From positions 120,191,030 through 120,255,029 of the forward strand of contig CP136067.1 of the NCBI GenBank assembly GCA_032622095.1: DNA of 64,000 bases, written 5' to 3'. How positions within the stretch are numbered: the first letter of the stretch is position 1; the number at the start of each line of letters is the position of its first letter. The translations under genes and the position numbers were made by a program. The notes beneath the pieces are model-generated. The model was given only the letters and a program-made list of their open reading frames with translations, did not search any database and had not been told where the DNA came from. The DNA comes from Siphonodentalium dalli. Lineage: Eukaryota > Mollusca > Scaphopoda > Gadilida > Siphonodentaliidae. This document shows positions 59,152-64,000 of this stretch, piece after piece.

Positions 59152-59520
59152 GCATATCAACTGTAGTATATCCTTTCTACTTCAGTTTAACTTGCAGATT
59201 GATACATGCATGTGGCTGTATCGTATCATTAAAATATATATGGTTTTTATAACATCACAACTTTAATTGAACATTTAAACATTCTAAACTCTAAACTCTT
59301 ACTCATTGCCATCAATAGTATTTTCAGAACAGCCTTGTTTTATTTAATCTTATTTAGTGCATTTACTGATGCTTCATACTTAATGATTATTAGGAATTTC
59401 CTTGATACAAGATATTTACACCATTAAATTGCCATGTGTCCTTGTTTGTCTATTTTTGTATTTTTCTGTCTGGACCCAATAAAATAGGCTGTGTCTGAGT
59501 TTTGGGTCCAATTCATTCAA
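59152..59520 (+). other. Probable LINE 3' UTR
   Basis: Follows the knuckle fragment and has AATAAAATAGG at 59478. No gene. Confidence 0.5.
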
Positions 59521-60671
59521 GAGTTAACGAATACACGTATTTCAATAAAAATTGTAAGCTTACCAGGGACAATCCTTGACATAGTGTTTCTGTCATTGGC
59601 AGAATGAGGTTCCCAGCGGGTAAATTTAGTGATGCTGTCCCGCTGTGTGCTATCGTCACCAAATTCACCATATGGGAACCTGAACTGAGGCCTTAACTGC
59701 TATGGGGACCTATGGTCAGATTGATTTCCCCCCGTTGAAGCTGGTGATATTCACCCATTAGTCACCCCGATTATGCAATTTATCTTCTGCAAATCAGGGG
59801 ATATACAAACTGAGCAGTGAAGTGAAAAAAGTGGCAGCGCGAACCCTGTTTGTATGGAATCCATGACACATAATTAGAATTTTCATAAGTCATAATTCCA
59901 TAAGTCATAATTCCATAAGTAATAGTCATTCCACCCACGAGACTGAGCAAATAAATTACAAGTTATTCATTGTTGCTCAATATATTATAGAAACACAACG
60001 ATTTAATGATCAATAGTATAATAAACCTAGCGAATAGAAATAGTAATACATACATTGGGAAACAAAATATCACATCATCGATCGACGGCCCACAATCTCA
60101 CCCCACCCCCCCCCCATTCTGAGGCAAATAATACACTTTGACATCTCAACGTGTATCCCCACTTTATCTTCATCTTTTAATCATACACGTGTTCTTTGTA
60201 TACCTTTGTAATACAAGTATTGCAGACAGGAAGCCTAACTCTTTTTGTTAATTGTCAATTGTTTGTTGGAAAGGGGCGTCAATAAGTTATAACTTGACGT
60301 TAAAACCTGCTCCCATTGATAGGGGGAGGCTGTCAGGCACATTATAATTAGCAATAACACCCGTAATTTCATTGAGCTACATTTATATACATTCATATAC
60401 ATCGCAATGTACATTTATTTTTTTCTGTATGAAACGGTTACCATTCAATGTTTTATATGTGTAGGAGATGGCTTACGATAAGTACTATGCTTAGTAAGTC
60501 ACAATTGAGAACGCTCTTTATTATTTACCGATTTTAGGCGACGGAATTATGGACGCTCTTTATAAGAGACAATTATTAGCCCTTAGATGACTACACATTT
60601 GTATAATAAGAGAGAATGATAAATAATACATGCTTATCATCTCCCCATCGCAGGAGACACAGGAACCGTAT
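59521..60671. other. Non-coding stretch
   Basis: No gene. A C-run at 60107 and a CATAAGTCATAATTC triplication near 59884-59920 are the only local features. Confidence 0.5.
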
Positions 60672-60743
60672 TAATCGAATGCCTTATTCGAATGCCTTAT
60701 TCGATTGCCTTATTCGAATGCCTTATTCGCTGCCTTATTCGAC
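60672..60743 (+). repeat. 14-15-bp minisatellite, CGAATGCCTTATT
   Basis: Five units of TTCGAATGCCTTA with small changes (CGATTGCCTTATT, CGCTGCCTTATT). Confidence 0.85.
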
Positions 60744-61908
60744 CAGTTGGATAAACAATTATCATGGTTCTCCGCTGGCCTAGCTCATCCACATTATTAT
60801 TAATATTCCACATGTTTGTACTTTATATATCACACCACAAACTGAGCGATGAACGGTGAACGACCAACGAATTCTACTATTATTTAAAAAAAAACAGACG
60901 TTTATATACCAATGTTTAGAGTTAACAAGACAAAACCTAGATAAAATCAAATTATTATTACATGTAAATATAGTTATATTACTTTTCAACGGGGGCGGCA
61001 GGTAGACAACCCTCTCGGTTATGCTGTCCCCGATAGCTCATTGAATGTTATAATATTACACTGTGTAGATAATTGTATATATTATATGAATGAGTTATGA
61101 AGAAATAATCATAGTCACAGTCACATGTTAGAGCATTCGCGTCCCTACTGCCATTAGTTTATGAGTATTTCAAATTAAACAGAAAACGGCACTAATAGAA
61201 GAACAATATACTTCCTTGGTCATACAATGGACGTATATTTATTGCATATATATTTAAAATGAGCGGTGACTTAGATTCAAATTAGATTCAATTGATTTGG
61301 GTAGATTGACATTAGATCTGTCAAAAATATGTAGAGGGTTTTGACAATTCAATTCAATTTATTGGATAACTCTTCATCGTCTAGTGACACAGTGAGGAAT
61401 TTATTACAATTCAAATAAATTAAATAGGATATTCCATGGCAAATTTGTGGTATACATTTAGGTATATATTTACATATAGGTATAGAATATTTGAGCATAT
61501 ATTACATGTATGTATATAATTTGGATAGGAGTACAAAAAAGATACTCATCAAATGTGTAGTTAGTTTGAAATGGGGGAAGTGGGGTGGGGGACAGATAAA
61601 AACAGATATTGTTGGCTGTAATTAATTATAAGCCTTAGCAATTAGACGTTACATTTTGGGCTTTTTTATATATAACGCGAGATTTACCAGTGTTCGTCTG
61701 TTGCTATAATATAGTTTTGGTAAAGCACATGCACCAATTCCCTAGTCTGGCGAAGGAATAGTTCAATGATTATCACATTGTTATGCACACGCAACTCATA
61801 AGAGACAAATCGCACGGGTGCTTCAAAGTGGGACCAGTCTGTGTTGTTTCGGACATATCTATTCAAATTCAACGCCGATCAGTTCATGTTAATCACGTTT
61901 TTGGGCGT
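60744..61908. other. Non-coding, AT-rich
   Basis: No gene or clear repeat. TATATTTACATATAGGTATA-like words occur near 61460. Confidence 0.5.
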
Positions 61909-62702
61909 AAAGCCCCGGTTCCATATCGCCGATTTCCCACCCGAATGTTCCCGAATGACTCCCGAATCATAATTTTGCAAAAATCGTGGAGTAAGTTCGG
62001 GACGAGTCGGGACAGTGGATTTTTACCCCCGAACATGATCGGGGATATCGGTGCTATCGGGGTCGATTCGGGACAATTCTGGACTCGCTCCCGACAGTTT
62101 TGAAATGTTAAAAACTATCGGGAACCAAGCCGAATCGCTCCCGATTTGTAAATCATCGGGAGAAATTCGGGAGCAATTCGGCACCTATTCGGGAGTAGTC
62201 GGCAGTATTCGGCAATATTCGGGTGGATATTCTGGAGTAGTCGGCAGTATTTGGTAGGTTATTCCCGAATTCGCCATGTATGGCTGCTTTTATACTGAGA
62301 TCCGGTGTATCTGCAAAATTCGGCATCGATTCGGGACGTTCGGCAGCAATTGAATACCAATTCGGTATCTGTTCGGCATCAATTCGGTACCAGTTCGGCA
62401 TTGATTCGGGGTATTCGGCAACAATTCGGTGTAAGTCGGTAGTAATCTGGGCAATTTGGCAGCCACTCGCACGAAAGTTCGGGATAATTCTTGATCATTC
62501 GGGAAGATATTCGGAAGCATTCTGGAATACTCGGTAATGTTCGGGACGATTAAATTTTGTCATAATTCGGCATCAGTTCGGCGGCTTTGTGGAATAAAAC
62601 TCGTCCAGAAATCTCTCGAATGCTGCCGATTTGGTCTGGTCCCGAATTTGTGCCGAATATATTAATTCGGGACAGAAAATCGGGAATATGGAACCGGGCT
62701 TA
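61909..62702. mobile_element. TIR element packed with TTCGG words
   Basis: About 30-bp terminal inverted repeats, AAGCCCCGGTTCCATATCGC on the left and the complement of AATATGGAACCGGGCTTA on the right. Between them TTCGG or its complement CCGAA recurs every 10-15 bases, often as ATTCGGGA, ATTCGGCA or CCCGAAT. No frame encodes a plausible protein; the repeated IRYQFGI-type peptides are translations of the word. It is a non-autonomous element with a low-complexity interior. No target-site duplication could be fixed. Confidence 0.82.
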
Positions 62703-62810
62703 ACTGACCGGCTATTGTGTCCAATCGCAGCCAGAGCACGTCACATTTCCAGTTTAATGCATTATGCATGGGATCAATTGTGCTCTAAGTCGGTCAGAGC
62801 ACGCGAATAG

Positions 62811-62864
62811 TTCTTTACCAGAATAAATATCGTTTTCGACTCGATTGATTCTGGTAAAGAACAA
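62811..62864. repeat. Hairpin GTTCTTTACCAGAATAAAT
   Basis: GTTCTTTACCAGAAT and ATTCTGGTAAAGAAC are exact reverse complements separated by about 24 bp. Confidence 0.8.
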
Positions 62865-62881
62865 TTCTTATTCTCTAACCA

Positions 62882-63060
62882 TTACTTAAACATATTCGGT
62901 CTTCTGTGGTAATATGGTTTCAAATATTTAACTGTCAGTTGATTCAGACATGGGCAGACTAGAATAAAATGAAAATCATCCAATAAAGCATCTTCACATA
63001 AAGTACACAATCTTTAATTGTATGGGGTATCTGTCCATTAGCCAGTTTCGACAAATATGT
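62882..63060 (-). pseudogene. LINE C-terminal knuckle fragment, minus strand
   Basis: RLCTLCEDALLDDFHFILVC is followed by PCLNQLTVKYLKPYY and NMFK-stop. CxxC...FH...CP matches the end of the fragment at 50.7 kb (CTLCMEAQGDEYHTFLICPL). The knuckle residues are all present. Stops precede it, so only the tail is readable. Confidence 0.72.
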
Positions 63061-64000
63061 TGATCTTTAAAATGACTTTTGGTTAACATAAGTGACGAAA
63101 GCACTGTCCCGAGTCTACAGCATGCTGTCTGTTTGTGCCATGTCGCTGTGGGGAAGGGGTCTGTTAGTGAGTGTGTATCTTTATGCTACGGTCTGTTGAC
63201 ATATATCTGTATTTATTGTCAAGTTTTGTGTGTGTTTTGTTTGTTTGTTTTTATTTATTTAATTTTGTATTTATTTATTTATTTACTTATTATTATTATT
63301 TTTTTGGAGCCGAAATATAACGAATAGCATACGTAGCTCTGTGAATGTATCCATATGAGGGAACTTGTGTGTGTTTAATGTTGACATTGTGTGTCTGTGA
63401 GTGATTGTTTGGATGAGTGCGTGTGTTTCAATGTGGCGGGAATTACTATCTACTTTCCTTTCTATATTATAATGTTATAATTTGATTGTAACATGTATTT
63501 GTGTAAACCATACTCTCCTAACTGGAGGAAATAAAGATATATATCTATAGATGATGATAAAATGATTCTCCAGATTCACTCACCTTTACCACAATAAAGT
63601 ATCCGTCGCATGATGCTGTGAGTGCGTACCAAACCCTAACACTATCTATCTCGGTATTGTTGAAGTTCTTACACTGAAAAACAAATCCGTGTCACCACCA
63701 TCGTAAGTGTGTGCACAAGCAATCCAGAATCCTCTTATTTGTTAAATCCATTCTCTCATTGATTTTGCGAAGTCTGTTTTAATTGGATATCACAATACAT
63801 GTAGGCCTCCAGTGGTAGATACACTGTGACATAAATTTACACCTGTTGGGTACTTTTTTTTAAATATGTGGATATATTTATGTAGTCATTGTATTCACCC
63901 AGGCATGAATTGCCACATCGTCCGTTTTATGTGACCCATACCATAGTATTTAAACCCCCTATAGTGACAAACAAACAAACATTCGTCAAAAGCAAGTGAT
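63061..64000. other. Non-coding; TTTG/TTTA tract at 63235-63305
   Basis: A (TTTG)n-(TTTA)n-(TTA)n tract gives a hydrophobic frame that is an artefact. It could be the tail of a minus-strand retroposon or plain microsatellite. No gene before the window end. Confidence 0.55.

Noticed and set aside
62051-62537. Frames of 68-85 codons with repeated QFGIDSG or YRIGAEL-type peptides
   Set aside because: They only translate the TTCGG words, exist on both strands, and end at arbitrary stops.
63079-63327. 82-codon hydrophobic frame
   Set aside because: Its hydrophobic end is the TTTG/TTTA microsatellite; the rest has no motif.

Overview
The window looks like intergenic DNA from a marine lophotrochozoan animal, most likely a mollusc. 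It is AT-rich with no bacterial gene layout, no long spliced host gene and no convincing host exon. Clues to the group are frequent ACATGTA words, tRNA-derived SINEs carrying the GTGCACGTTAAAGAAC core word common in molluscan SINEs, scattered GGGAC...GTCCGTCCGTCC repeats, and CR1/L2-type non-LTR retrotransposons, one with a 2A-like NPGP motif near its N-terminus. The phylum is an inference; the eukaryotic, repeat-dominated nature is plain from the sequence.

0-12 kb: a 28-bp-class minisatellite (245-760), small hairpins, nested inverted repeats (6.5-7.3 kb) and a full-length but dead LINE (8.0-11.8 kb). It keeps a 2A-like motif, an endonuclease, a reverse transcriptase (RT) and a tail with a diverged zinc-knuckle region, all broken by stops and frameshifts. 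12-22 kb: a duplicated block with a conserved TGACGTCA, two fold-back elements, an 11-subrepeat GC-rich higher-order satellite (14.3-17.3 kb) enclosed by a distant inverted repeat, a tRNA-like SINE head and a 2.2-kb element bounded by about 160-bp inverted repeats.

22-31 kb: a satellite of 132-bp hairpins at exact 175-bp spacing, a 2-kb element built from TTCTCATGAGAA/TTCTCACGTGAGAA palindromes including a 22-bp-period CACGTG array, a SINE ending in (GATA)n, and a decayed LINE RT of a second family. 31-38 kb: a 787-codon open RT-bearing LINE fragment nested inside a fold-back MITE whose terminal inverted repeat supplies its first ATG, then a trinucleotide tract, two adjacent fold-back MITEs and a 26-bp poly-G run.

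38-54 kb: a 2.2-kb minisatellite grown next to or from a SINE tail, an 0.8-kb inverted-repeat element, LINE fragments on the minus strand and many short tandem duplications. 54-64 kb: a triplicated 600-bp unit that may carry retroelement coding remnants, further LINE C-termini, and a TIR-bounded element whose interior is almost entirely reiterated TTCGG/CCCGAA words.

The elements do not form a pathway. What links them is nesting and local amplification: LINEs and MITEs land in each other and pieces are tandemly amplified. Five separate LINE remnants end in the C-terminal H/C knuckle region, as expected from 5' truncation. All repeat boundaries, pairings and family names were read by eye, without alignment or database search.
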